A stretch of 64,000 nt of DNA from Pollenia angustigena. Its lineage: Eukaryota; Arthropoda; Insecta; Diptera; Polleniidae. A program made the position numbers and the translations under genes. Position 1 is the first letter of the stretch; every line of letters begins with the position of its first letter. A model generated the notes under the pieces. The model did no database searches, was not told the DNA's origin, and was given only the letters and a program-made list of their open reading frames with translations. The DNA lies in contig OV884056.1 of assembly GCA_930367215.1 (NCBI GenBank), forward strand, positions 226,601,127-226,665,126, written 5' to 3'. Of the stretch, positions 32,605 through 43,732 are shown in pieces.

Positions 32605-32923
32605 AGTTTATATAGCAAAGATTATCTTGGGGTATTCTTTATGCACGTAGCACTTTTGTTTGGCGCTGCGAAATATGGCCCCAAAAAATAAATGAAAATT
32701 GACCCCGAATTTGGGGTAATTCATCATTATGAAAAATCACCTCAAAATTTATATTGAATTTTAACCCGAAAAAAAGAACACAAAGAAAGTACCATTAAAC
32801 ATTTTCGGTGGCGTTCATGTGCCTGAAACTAAAAATTCCAAATTCAGAATCCCGATTTCAAAATCCGAATAATGATGCAGTTTTGGTTTTAAAAATCGTA
32901 CGATTGATAGCATGGTTGGGCTT

Positions 32924-33145
32924 TTGGCCATGCGCAAGGATTTTTTTCTCTATGGTATAACGAACACTAACTGTCTTTGCTTACTAAAGCTTCACGTTAT
33001 AGCCGGCCTTCGGCCTGCCGCAAGGATTTTATTCTCTATGGTATAACGAACACTGGCTTCGCTAACTAAAGCTTCTATATATAGCCGGTTTCGGCCGGGT
33101 GCAAAGATTTTTTTCTCTTTGGTATTACGAACACTGGCTTCGCAC
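32924..33145. repeat. ~80-bp tandem units with GGCCTTCGGCC palindromes
   Basis: Three units before the nested element; further units follow at 33750-33950. Single units occur at 38698-38790, in inverse at 49535-49575, and at 50875-51020. Confidence 0.8.
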
Positions 33146-33741
33146 ACTTAAGGTGGAATTACATAACACGCGTTAGTTCGTCGACGAGTATCGTGCGTTT
33201 ATAAACTTTAGCGCGTCAAAAACTGCAAGTTACACAACACGCGTTACAAAAGGCATTCCTGTCAACTGTTATTTATTTGTTTACTTATTTGTGCATTAAA
33301 AACGGGTTCGTAAGGATATCAAGATTTTGTTATTTTATTGAATTTATTCTTTTTATATAAATATTGTCGCCCGTATTTATAAAAATGTTTAACATTTAAT
33401 ACAGGTTTACAAAACAAATTTTGTATGAAAATTTTCCTTAATAAACGTTTGTTAAATTTAATAATCGTTTATAAATCCGGGTATGTATGTTTTTTAAACT
33501 CTTCAAAAGTTTTTCTTTCATGATTCACAAATTTGTTAAATTATTCTTTTTATTGTCAGCTGATTACTTGTCAAAAATACACAACGCGTTAAAAAGTTCA
33601 AAGTTAACCAACTTTCTGGCGCAAACGCGTCAAAATATTTTGCATGTAGCTTGTTCTATGAAAATACACTAGTTTAACTATTTTGACAGAAGGCGACAGA
33701 GCGCGCGTACACTAACGCGTGTTATTTACTTTTACCTTAGA
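33146..33741. mobile_element. Nested inverted-repeat element
   Basis: TTAAGGTGGAATTACATAAC, then ACGCGTTAGT on the left. ACTAACGCGTGTTATTTACT, then TTTACCTTAGA on the right in inverse. Extra ACAACGCGTTA phrases lie inside. It separates the ~80-bp units of the host repeat. The class is not known. Confidence 0.7.
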
Positions 33742-34287
33742 GCTTGACTACATAGCCGGCCTTCGGCCGGGCGCAAGACTTTTCTTTTCTATGGTATAAC
33801 GAACACTGGTTTTGCTCAGTAAAGCTTCTCTTAATATTCGGCCTTCGGCCGGGCGTAGGGATTTTTTTCTCTATGGTATAACACACACCGGCTTCGCCAA
33901 CTAAAGCATCTCTGCATAACCGACAAGGATTTTCTCTTCTTTGGTATAAGAATTCAGGTTTTTTATACCATCCCTAGAAACTTTTACATAGAATTTTATA
34001 AAATTTGTGTTAAAATGTTTTGGGTGTTTTTTAATTTCTTAAAATTTGCATTTTTTATTAGTAGACGAAAAAAAGCCCCAAAGTAAAAATGTTGATTTTA
34101 TTTGGGGTCATTTTTCATTCCACTTACATTGCAAAAACACCCTAACGAAAAAATGAAAAATAACCCCAAAAAGACAAAAAAAAAATTCCCTAAAATTGCG
34201 AGTTGTTGTGTCTCATGTAAAATTTTGGGTCCGTTTTTCATTTTGCTTTTGGGGCGATATTTCCTGGAGTCATTTTGCGCACCGCCC

Positions 34288-35076
34288 TTTTCTTTCAGTT
34301 TGATTGTATTTAGTTTAAATTTTAAAAAATAATTGTTATTTGCAGTCCTTGGGTAACAATATTGTACAATTTTGTAAAAATAATAAGAAAATTAAATATA
34401 GATTCCCAGAAAATTTATAAAATTTGTTTAACTAATTTTTCATACAATTGATCAATAACGTATTTTAACAAAAATAACAATTTATTTAAATTTGAGCAGT
34501 ACTCTTATTTGTAGTGCATGTTTTTCAAAGTTTTTATTTAAAAAAAGTTTTTCAATATTTGGCCAGATTTTAGGCCTAGTGCTTTATTCCCAAATAAGGC
34601 ATATTATTTAATGATAAAATTTTAAAAATTATCAATCACATTCTTAACAAAGATCTAAAATCTTTTTTCGATTATGATATATATCCTTGATAGCATAGAT
34701 GATATTGTCATATAAGATCAAGCTACTAATAGTAAGTGATTATCTGCAAATATTTTATTTAGCTTTAGAAAAGTTGATAACTTTAATTTAAAAACTTCAT
34801 ATAATAAATATTTTTTGTGTTTTCTTTCAACAATTTGCCAAACAAAAGAAATAAGGAAATGTTCATGCTATGGCAAATTTTTTTAACATTGAATGAGCAA
34901 CCATTACACTAATGGACTAGTGTACTACTAAGCAGCCTACCGAAGCACCCATAAATATAAGTTAAATTAGTTTTTTATTAAAAAACAACAAACATTTTTT
35001 TATTAAACTGCAATTCAAAATAAATTTTCCACGTATTAAATTCTATAAATTTCATTGTTATTCTTTTTTGTTACAG
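34288..35076 (+). other. Intron sequence before the exon
   Basis: A+T-rich sequence ending in a polypyrimidine tract (TTATTCTTTTTTGTTACAG) that forms the acceptor of the exon at 35077. Nothing else was recognised. Confidence 0.6.
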
Positions 35077-35193
35077 TTTCTGCCTCGACAAGTATGATGA
35101 GTAAACATGAACCCATGTTTATATCCCGCTCTGAAACCTTCAAGTTTGTTGCTGGTGATACAATTGTTTTACCATGTGAAGTTGCCAATACTG
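35077..35193 (+). CDS. Internal exon of an Ig-superfamily cell-adhesion gene (klingon/lachesin-like)
   Basis: The exon is bounded by a pyrimidine-rich acceptor ending TTACAG and the donor GTAAGTG, both strong. It is 117 bp and phase 1 at both ends, so it could be skipped or swapped without changing frame. Its 38 full codons read SASTSMMSKHEPM, FISRSETFKFVAGDTIVL and PCEVANT. The end is the A'-B strand region of an immunoglobulin domain, with the B-strand Cys in LPCEVAN; the partner Cys would be in a later exon outside the window. The sequence fits the first Ig domain of insect klingon-type (or klingon-paralogue) GPI-anchored or secreted adhesion proteins of neurons. That identity comes from motif recall, not a search. 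The preceding residues would be the stretch after the signal peptide. Flanking introns extend beyond both window edges, so this gene is very large. Confidence 0.85.
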
Positions 35194-36624
35194 GTAAGTG
35201 AAAATTACATAATTTAAAAATTTAAAAACTACACGAAACACCACCAAAAAGCCATCTTAAGCTTTCCCAACCAACACAGAAGCCTAAATAGAAGGTAGGC
35301 ATTGCACTCTGGGGTAGAGCTAATATGTCTGGAAAGTAAATCTTATATTTTAAAACGGCTGAATTAACAGGCTCAAATCGTAACTTATGGATGCGAAAGA
35401 AGCATTATATATTTGAAAGTTTGATGATGAGTTTCACATGCCTCTCTGGAGTCGCACTCTGGTGTCACAAAGAATTTCTCTACGAATATTTAAATTTTCG
35501 TTTAGCAATAAAATTGTAATATGTATAAAAACCAATAGGCCTTATAAGTCCTATTATTAAAGTTTTAAAGTACAAAGTAAAAAGTGGCATAACTAAAAAA
35601 ATCCGTTTCGAGATAAAAAATTTTTATATATTAAATTTTTTTACAAAAACCACCTTTGATAAGGAATTTATAAGAATAAGGAAGTGTATGTCGATGTAAA
35701 AAAAGTTTAGAAATGCCTGGCCAGGACCTGGTGTAAACTAAGTTTGACCACAACTTCACTGTCCCACAAAACATACAATTATTGAAAGCAATTAAATTTT
35801 GCTATTGAAAATTTTTTTTATAATTTTTTCCCTTTTATTTTCACAAGTACGAGGTATAAGTGCAACTCAATCAAATGAAAATAAGGAAATAAAAAACGTC
35901 AAAAATCAAATAAATGTGACATTACATGGGTAAATAATGCCAATTCTTCCTAATGAATCAACCTTGTTCTTATTGTACTATGACATTTAATAAATAATTT
36001 CTGATTCTTTCTTTGGCAAATCTAGAAAAATAATAAAATTAATGACGTAAGAAACCATGTTTGCTGCCTTTATATTTAATGAACAAAGAAATCCACATGA
36101 CCCTTTGACCTTCTGTTTCCTTTTACTCGGATTCTAAAGAAATTACTTAAATCCCAAACATTTAATTTTAAATTTATAAAAACGCTTGGGAACCATTACA
36201 CATGTGGCAAAGGATTAGCTAAGGATTTTATTATTCTATGTATTTTTTTTTTTTTTTCTATGAAAAATAAAAAGAAATCCTGTCCAAATAAAAAATTACA
36301 AGTTCCTTAAACTTTGACTATTCTATCTATTCATTTGTCAGTCAGTTTTCTAAAATGCTTTGAAACTAACAGCAAATAAAAATAAAACCTTTATTTGTCT
36401 TTCTTTTTAAAGAAAAGTAACTTAAACTCACATTCACGTTATTCTATAAAGGAAAATAAAGTAAATCTTTGCAATTGCTGGTAACAACTTATATGTTTTC
36501 ATATACAGACGCAATGTTAAAAGTTCTGAGATTACTTAATAAGCTCTGAGTAAACTTCTATTGATTTGGTTTGACAAAGTTAATGTATAAATAGTTTGTT
36601 AATAAAGTTATTTTAGTTATATGG
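35194..36624 (+). other. Intron sequence after the exon
   Basis: About 1.4 kb with no recognised transposon end or further exon. A poly-T run lies at 36241-36258. Confidence 0.55.
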
Positions 36625-36838
36625 TTACCATGACAATAATATGATGACTTCTTAACGTTTTGTGATTAACAGGATAAGAATATGCTTAAGGAAAAAATAT
36701 TATGATGTAATACTACGAATATATTTAGTCATAATATGATTCAATAATAATTGAAATATTGCGACTACAATCATGAATCCTATCATAACATGTTGCTCTT
36801 AGAATATGTTCAACACAACCATGTTTTTCTTTACGTGT
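36625..36838 (+). repeat. Partial copy of the 1.3-kb family, same strand as copy 1
   Basis: Matches about 26960-27213, ending CAACCATGTTTTTCTTTACG. With the full inverted copy beginning at 36983 it forms a ~210-bp inverted repeat around a ~145-bp spacer. Confidence 0.8.
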
Positions 36839-36936
36839 GAATTAAAACTGAATGTAAAATATTTTCCTTAATTATAAAATTGATGGGCTTATTACAAAAA
36901 CATCGCGTGTCACAAACAACATAATTTGAGATAAAC

Positions 36937-36984
36937 ATTTCATTCATTTATTCATTCATTATTTCATTTATTTATTCATTCACG
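36937..36984. repeat. ATTC/TTCA tetranucleotide microsatellite
   Basis: Imperfect CATT repeats lie directly beside the left end of the inverted element; a longer tract of the same motif lies just beyond its other end. Confidence 0.85.
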
Positions 36985-38236
36985 CAAAGAAAAAACATGG
37001 TTGTGGTAAACATATTCTAAGTGCAACATATTATGATAATAATTATGATTGTAGTCACCATATTAAGATTATTTTTGAATCATATTATGACTAAATATAC
37101 TCGTACTATTACATCATAATATTTTTCTCTTAATCATATTATTATTCTGTTAATCATACTAAGTTAAGAAGTAATCAAATTATTGTCATGTTAATCATAA
37201 TAAGCTAAGAAGTAATCATATTATCATCATGTTAATCATAATAAATTTAGAAGCAATCATATTATGATACAGCAGCTTTCATAGCTGTCATAAAAATACA
37301 AAATAAATTTAAATATTTTTGAATCGATTTATTTTGTGGCTTTTTACAATTTTTCTTAATGTTAATCAAATAGCGGAGTTCAATATAAGGCTTGCAAAAG
37401 AGCAAATGAAAAATCTGTGGTTTTCATGGGCAACCGCGTGTGTCCATTTTTTCGATTTTAAGATGTTGATGCCATATTGCCAAACTTTGAACACTCTTTA
37501 CATTTTTTTTAAAAAAGATGGATCAATTCCGATTTTTTAACGTAATGACAAAGTTTAAAATATGCAATACCTAGCCCATAGTTTGATCTAGAATGTTTTG
37601 TCGGCCTTCCTGAACAATTTGTTTTAAGACATACGCTGTTGCCCATGAAAACCACAGAAATATCGTAGAACTTTTATAAAATAAACGGAATCTCTGTGTG
37701 TTTTGTTGTTGGATTTTACAAAAAAACTATGATATTTTGCATTTACACTATTAAATCACTAATACTTGAATGAACTCCGCTAATATTTAAAATTTTTTTT
37801 TTTTATGGAATTTTATCTTTTAATTGTTTAACCGCTCACAAATAAAAAAAACGACACAACTTCTTTAAAATTATTTTGCAAATGGCGCTAACATAATATG
37901 ATTAGAGTAAAAATAGTTTGATTGCATCTTTAACATTTCATGATAAATGTATAGAAAGTTATCATGTTATGGCTATTGGATATCATGATATGGTTGTGAG
38001 AAATATAATATGTTTAGAAAGTTATCATAATTAAGTTGTTAGAAAAATAATTATTTTTCGGTCAACAATACTCAAATTCATAATTGCGATAAACATTGAT
38101 ATGTTTACAGTAACTATAATATTGTTGATATTAAATAAAAATAACAATTATTTGTTTACGACAACCATATACTGTTACATCAAACATAGTGTTGTTGCCG
38201 TAACCATGCCCAACCATATTTTTTCTCTGCGTGTTA
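36983..38236 (-). mobile_element. 1.3-kb inverted-ended repeat, copy 2 (inverted)
   Basis: Begins CACGCAAAGAAAAAACATGG and ends CATATTTTTTCTCTGCGTGT. It matches 25895-27213 in opposite orientation, including the inner fold-back and the 41-bp units. It sits inside an ATTC microsatellite that continues on both sides. Confidence 0.85.
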
Positions 38237-38249
38237 TTTTATGTTCATT

Positions 38250-38533
38250 TGATTCCTGAATTCATTCATTCATTTATTCATTCATTGAGTTATTCATTCG
38301 TTCAGTCAATCTTTCATTCATGCATCCGCTACTTCATGCATTCAATCATTCGTTCATTTATTCGTTCATTTATTCGTTCATTCATTCGCTCCCTTATTCA
38401 TGCATTCATTCATTCTTTCATTCCTTTCTTCAGTCCTTCCTTTATGCATTTATTCATTTATTTATTTATTAATACATTCATTCATTCATTTATTCATTAC
38501 TTCATTCATTCCTTCATTCATTTATTTTGTTAA
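38250..38533. repeat. TTCA tetranucleotide microsatellite
   Basis: About 280 bp of CATT repeats with CGTT, CTTT and TATT variants. It creates a spurious frame of F-I-H-S/R repeats. Confidence 0.92.
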
Positions 38534-39478
38534 ATATTTTGTGTATACAGGTGCCGTGCAATAAAGCCATAGGAAATAAAGCCATATGACCTTATTTCCC
38601 ATTTAAATTGTTTTCTTTTAATATAATTTTAATTTATTTAAAAATTGTTTTGTTGTTTTTTCTCTGGGTGTATATATTAAAAATGTAACGAAAACTCTTG
38701 GGCGCAAGGATTTTCTCCTCTATGGTATAACAAAGACCGGCTTCGCTAACTAAAGTTTCTCTGCGCAAGGATTTTCTCCTCTATGGTTTGGTTTATTTGT
38801 GCGATAATATCATCAGCCACCAAAATTTAAAAAGTCATATCTCGCGTGTTTTTGAGATTCACTCATCGTTTCTGCACAAAACGTCTTCGAATACCCACAC
38901 ATTCATGCGTGATTAAAAAATCATAACTTTCAAACATAATTTCATCGAATTTCAATATTAAACAAATCAGTGTGTCTTATGATGTTGTTACGAAAAAAAT
39001 TCAACAGCTATATTACGATGTAAAAAGTCTATGATAACCATAATCAGAAACTAATTAGAAAATAATTAAATCTTTTGAGGGGATATTGGGACGGCTCTTG
39101 GCAATAGAAAAAACACCTAAACTTAGCTTATTGAGAGTTTTAACAAAACAAAAATTTCGAAATTTTGATAAAAAAAAATTATTTGTTTTTCCCAAAAAAA
39201 AATATGTTTCTAAAACGACTGACTGCTCATATTAAAAAAAGTTTTGCTTTTCTTAAAGGAAATTTTATTGCGGGATTACTAAACCGTTTTAGAGTTACGC
39301 GAGTATATGTTGTGCAATCTTCTAACCTAAAAAAAAAGTGTGGGCACCATTAAATTCAGTGTACCCGAATTATGCCTAAACGCCATGTGCCCGGCTTGTC
39401 TAATTTTGCAACTAGCTCAGTGCTATTATAACAAATAATTTATTATTTAGCTTAGTTTCTTCGACCTTCTTAATATTA
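38534..39478. other. Intron-like sequence
   Basis: Contains one ~80-bp unit of the 32.9-kb repeat at about 38698-38790. Otherwise unassigned. Confidence 0.4.
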
Positions 39479-39521
39479 TTTCCTTTCAATAATTTCTTAA
39501 GCTCAAATTATTGAAAGGAAA
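39479..39521. repeat. Perfect 17-bp hairpin
   Basis: TTTCCTTTCAATAATTT (39479-39495) and its exact complement (39505-39521) around a 9-nt loop. Confidence 0.92.
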
Positions 39522-39535
39522 CAAATAATTTATTT

Positions 39536-39812
39536 TTTTGGTTACAATTATCCATTATTATTAAGTAAGAAGGTATAGTCGGTACCCATTTACGGACTAT
39601 GGGCAATCATTTATCCGGCAAAACAAAATTGTGTTATGAGATATTTAAGTTCATTATGCCGAATATTATTTAGATATCTTCAGCTATATGAACAAATTTT
39701 ATCTTTAATTGATTTAAGAATGGGGTTTGCTGGATAAATGATTACCCATGGACCCCAAATAGAAACTGACTACACTTTCTTACTTATTTATAATAATTAT
39801 TTGTAACCAAAA
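39536..39812. mobile_element. Short fold-back element
   Basis: TTTGGTTACAATTATC... AAGTAAGAAGGTATAGTC... GGCAATCATTTATCCGGC on the left arm is matched in inverse by the right arm (GCTGGATAAATGATTACC... GACTACACTTTCTTACTT... TTGTAACCAAA). Each arm is about 85 bp. No target duplication was identified. Confidence 0.8.
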
Positions 39813-39818
39813 AAAAAT

Positions 39819-40936
39819 TTGGTTACGTTGCTTTGTACAAATGAATTTAGGTTCGGAAAATATTTAACTTACATACAAATTTTTTTGAATCTTTCTTTTG
39901 TTTGTTATGTTTGAAAGAAATTTATGGAAAACTAGAAAAATCATCTGACTTAATTTCCTTACCTTCAAAACTGTTCATATTACTATGAATAGCAACATAA
40001 TGCCTTTCAATGTCGTATTTTCGTTTTTGCTTAAATATTTGATAACATTAAACGCATTCCGTGTTCCAAAATGCCTTGTTAACCTTTATGTCTACAACCA
40101 AAAATTGTTCGTTAAATATGCGACCATCATACCCGTGTAAGTCATGTAGTTTGGAAGTGAATTTGCGCAGATTGATCTACTGTTCTGTGTTTTTATCATG
40201 CTACATGTGCTGTAAATACTCAAATTAAATATAACAATTTAAAAAAAAAAAAACTAAACATACTTATGAATCTCTTTATCTCTAATCTATTTCCATAAAT
40301 AGAAGTAATTGTTTAATGTTTATCCAAAAAATTAAAGTTAAATTAAAGTAAACAAACATCAGCTATGTATGTACATTAGAGCGACTCAGGTTGTATGGAA
40401 GCAAAATTCGTGCTTGATGTACCCTCCTAAAAATGAACTGTGGACTTTTGACCTCTCGTGAGCTGGAGCATTTTGAAAAAGGGTATATTTTTGCATGTTT
40501 TGTTAATTTGAGAATCTGTAATGTATAAGGGGTGGAAGGATCGCCATGTAATGGGTTTGGCTGTACGATTGGATAACTTCCCTATAGCCCTTGGTTATTT
40601 TAAATAGCTGTCAGGGTTTCAGCTGATAATTAAGGTGTTCACAAAACTGCCAAATTATCTTTTTGAGCCTTGGAAATACAACTTAGGCAAGTTACTGCCG
40701 GATTAGCTTAGTAATTTCAAGTCTGACTTTATTAAATTTTATTTGTTCTTATATACTAAGTTTGAAACTAATTTTTAAGCTTTCTAACTTATTATACTTA
40801 TTGACAAAGTTATATTTGTCTTTATCGGTACCATGGATATATAAAGATTTACTCTGTCTGTAATTGTTCTAGCCAATCAGAATGTTGGTATTTGTAAATG
40901 TACTCATTTACATCAAAACACTCAATGTGGTTTGTT
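39819..40936. other. Intron-like sequence
   Basis: No recognised element. A phrase GAGCGACTCAGGTTGTATGG near 40380 has no partner that I could confirm. Confidence 0.4.
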
Positions 40937-41272
40937 TGTATTCTGTGTCTCAGTTTTTTTGAAATTCGTGCTAGTTCGCGTTTTGACAAAAATGCAATGG
41001 GGTGGTAACCCTTCGTTTCAAATAGGGCAATATGTGTATCAAATTTTTTCTTTTGGCAAGTATATCATCTTAGTATTTAAATACAGTAGAATCCCGGTAA
41101 TTCGTAATCGCAAGGGACCGGCCATTTCTTACGAATTATAGGGGTTTTCGATTTAGCGGGGTTACGATTTAACGGGGTTTAAATAAAAAAATACGAATTA
41201 ACGGGGTTTTTGAATTTATTTACTAAAACGATAAAAAAAAACAATTGTTGAAAATAAAATATATAAAAATCT

Positions 41273-42889
41273 ATATGGCTCAAAATCACCAAGGTGCAGG
41301 ATTGGTTTTGCAAGCAATTTAATGTATTAAATCTTGACTTTATGGAAAAACGAAAATTTATAAATTGCTACAACTAACCTGTTTTATGTGTACATCAAAC
41401 AATAAATTTAATTAAAGAAATAATTTTTAAGATAAATCAATATACCTGCAGAGAAAGTCATTTCGGGAACGCGTCCTAATTACGATCTTCAAAAACAAGT
41501 TCAAGATATAAATGAAAAATTTAAGGTATTTAACACCAGTCATTACTAAATACACCGTAATTATTATACAAAATCTAGTTTTGAAAAGGATACTAAAACA
41601 TTATTTATTTCTTATTATAAAAATGCAAAAATAGTTTGTCCGATAGTGCACAAGTCATTTCAGTGAACGCACCGATAATCAAAAAATAATTATTTTAAGT
41701 GAACATAGCCATCAGGTGTTAAACGGCAGTAGAAGAAGAAAACAATAAAAAGCCAACTGTCAATGCATTAATTGTCAAATAAGTTATATTAAAGTGGAAA
41801 GTAACTTTCAATTCATTACTCGTAGAGCGTACATCAATAGTCCGTCATTTCGTGAACGAGTTTATTAAATATAATTATTGATAAAATTCTTTTCTACGAC
41901 AAGAAATAATAAAGTAGCCCCAAATATTTTACTTTTGACAAAGTCAGTCGCACATTTATTTGAAATCGTCATTTCGTGAACTGTCATTTCGGGAACGTAT
42001 CCGTTTATTATGGCACGTTCCCGAAAGAAATGACTGTTGCGTTCTCGGAATGATAATTATTGCTTCCTAGGGCGACTCACTTACAATTTTATATGGATAA
42101 GATGACTGAACAACAGAAAGAGATTAAATGGCAACATCTCTTCGTCAGCAGAATAAACCATTGCTTAAAAAAGAAAAAACAAATGGAAAATATTATTTGA
42201 TGATTTTTTTTTTTGTTTTGTATTTTTTTAATATTTTTTTGCTAACTTATCGTCTAAATAAATAACTTTAATATTTAAACCGTTGCTTACAATTCATATA
42301 TTTCCTTTTTTATACCTTATGATATCAATATCATCATTTCGGTAACAGTTTTGTTATTCCGTGAACGATTGATCATGTCCGGGAACATTAATATTTTTTA
42401 ATAAAAACGCATAAATTGAGCTTTTTTTTTTTTAAAATACATAGTTTATTTTATAACACAACTTTTATTCTGTTAATGTAACGTTAATTCGATCATAAGA
42501 GTTTTGAATATTTTGATTTTTCTAAAATTTTATGCACGATAATAGCAACTTCTTTAATTTTTTGGCGTATTTTGCTTGAAAAGGATTTTGTATGTATAGT
42601 TTTTACATATGTTTATATAATATAGATTCATAATAAGCCCGTTTGATTTGACGATGCTTAAGCTATGTACTTTGTTTTGTTTTTGTTAATTTAATCAAAC
42701 TAGAAAAACGTTCCCGAAATGATGGTTTTCTGAAAGATATTCAATAAAAAGCAGTTTTATAAAAAAATGTTTAGAATTGTGTGCGCTGCCCTGTCAAAGT
42801 TTATTAATATACAAATTTTGCAAAAGTATAATTATTTCTGGCATAAAATCAATCTTGAAATTTACAACCTTGGTGATTTTGAGCCATAT
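41273..42889. mobile_element. Nested element with recurrent CATTTCGTGAACG motif
   Basis: The termini ATATGGCTCAAAATCACCAA and its complement are nearly exact over about 22 bp. At least nine copies of CATTTCG(G/T)GAACG or its inverse are dispersed between 41459 and 42720 at irregular spacing. No coding content was recognised. Confidence 0.7.
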
Positions 42890-43732
42890 ATATAAAAAGA
42901 AGTGTACACTTTGATGTCACCACTAACTGCGGAAACGGTTCGACCGATTTCAACCAAAATTTCAGGGTACGTTGGGGATAGTCTGTAGATGGTTTAAGTT
43001 AAGTTTGCACAAAATTGGCTGAGGAGTTCCGCGCTCCATTTGGAACTCCGCCGAAACGGCTTGACTGATTTTTATGAAATTTTGTATGTATGTGTATTTG
43101 TTAGGTATGAGAATAGATCGTAGAGTATACATATATCGATAGAGGGCGCAAAATAGGGCATTAGCTCTCCCTCCCTATATTTTCTTACCTAATCCACCTG
43201 TTTTCTTAAAATTTGGCATGCAGGCACTGTAACATTTGAAAGAAAAAAGGGAATAGGGTGTTAAATAGAGCCAGAGGGGTAAAAGCTCCCCCTCCCTATA
43301 TCTTCTTAACTAATCGACCGATTTTCTTGAAAATTCTCCGGCAAATAGTGTTTCAGCTGGAAAGTTTTATAGCCAATAGTTTTAATTATTTAGGGCGTAA
43401 AGCAAATGGGTAAAAGCTCCCCCTCCCTATATTTTCTTGAGTAATCAACTGGTTTTCTTAAAACTTGGCATGTAGACACTGTAACATCTGAAAGAGAACA
43501 GAGAACATGAAATAGGGCAAGAGGAGTAAAAGCTCTCCCTCCCTATATCTTCTTAACTAATCAACTGATTTTCTTGAAATTTGACTGGCAAATAGTGTAA
43601 CATCTAGAAAGAACTAAAGCCTATCATATTTATTATCTTAATTAATCAACCGGTTTTCTTAAAATTTGACGTGCAGACACATCTGAAAGAAATAAGTTAT
43701 ATAGCAAAACAACGTTTGCCGGGTCAGCTAGT
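42890..43732 (+). mobile_element. Non-autonomous Helitron-like element
   Basis: Begins near TATATAAAAAGAAGTGTACA, contains GCGGAAACGGTTCGACCGAT, and ends AACGTTTGCCGGGTCAGCTAGT. A CTAG(T) terminus after a short palindrome, with no inverted repeats or target duplication, is the Helitron pattern. The middle is a degenerate array (see 43160-43690). Confidence 0.7.
43160..43690. repeat. ~120-bp tandem repeat in the Helitron-like element
   Basis: AGCTC(T/C)CCCTCCCTATAT starts at 43163, 43284, 43415 and 43531 (spacings 121, 131, 116), with a partial fifth unit. Confidence 0.88.

Larger units (their letters stand above)
32661..34287 (+). mobile_element. C+G-spotted repeat, family GGCGCTGCGAAATATGG, copy 1
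   Basis: Begins GGCGCTGCGAAATATGGCCC and ends near CATTTTGCGCACCGCCC. Direct partner of 50509-51531. Near each end GGGGTTATTTTTCATT-like phrases alternate with their inverse. The middle holds copies of an ~80-bp unit: CGGCCTTCGGCCGGGCGCAA, then TCTCTATGGTATAACGAACA and CTGGCTTCGCTAACTAAAGC. It carries a nested element at 33146-33741. No coding remnant was seen. Confidence 0.75.

Noticed and set aside
35077..35193. Alternative start codon at the ATG pair in the exon
   Set aside because: The strong acceptor just upstream and the phase-1 fit favour an internal exon; no promoter-like sequence was seen.
38231..38533. 100-codon frame rich in Phe-Ile-His-Ser
   Set aside because: It is the translation of a CATT microsatellite.
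36937..38533. CRISPR-like or centromeric satellite array
   Set aside because: The repeats are an imperfect tetranucleotide microsatellite with no spacers, in an evidently animal intron.
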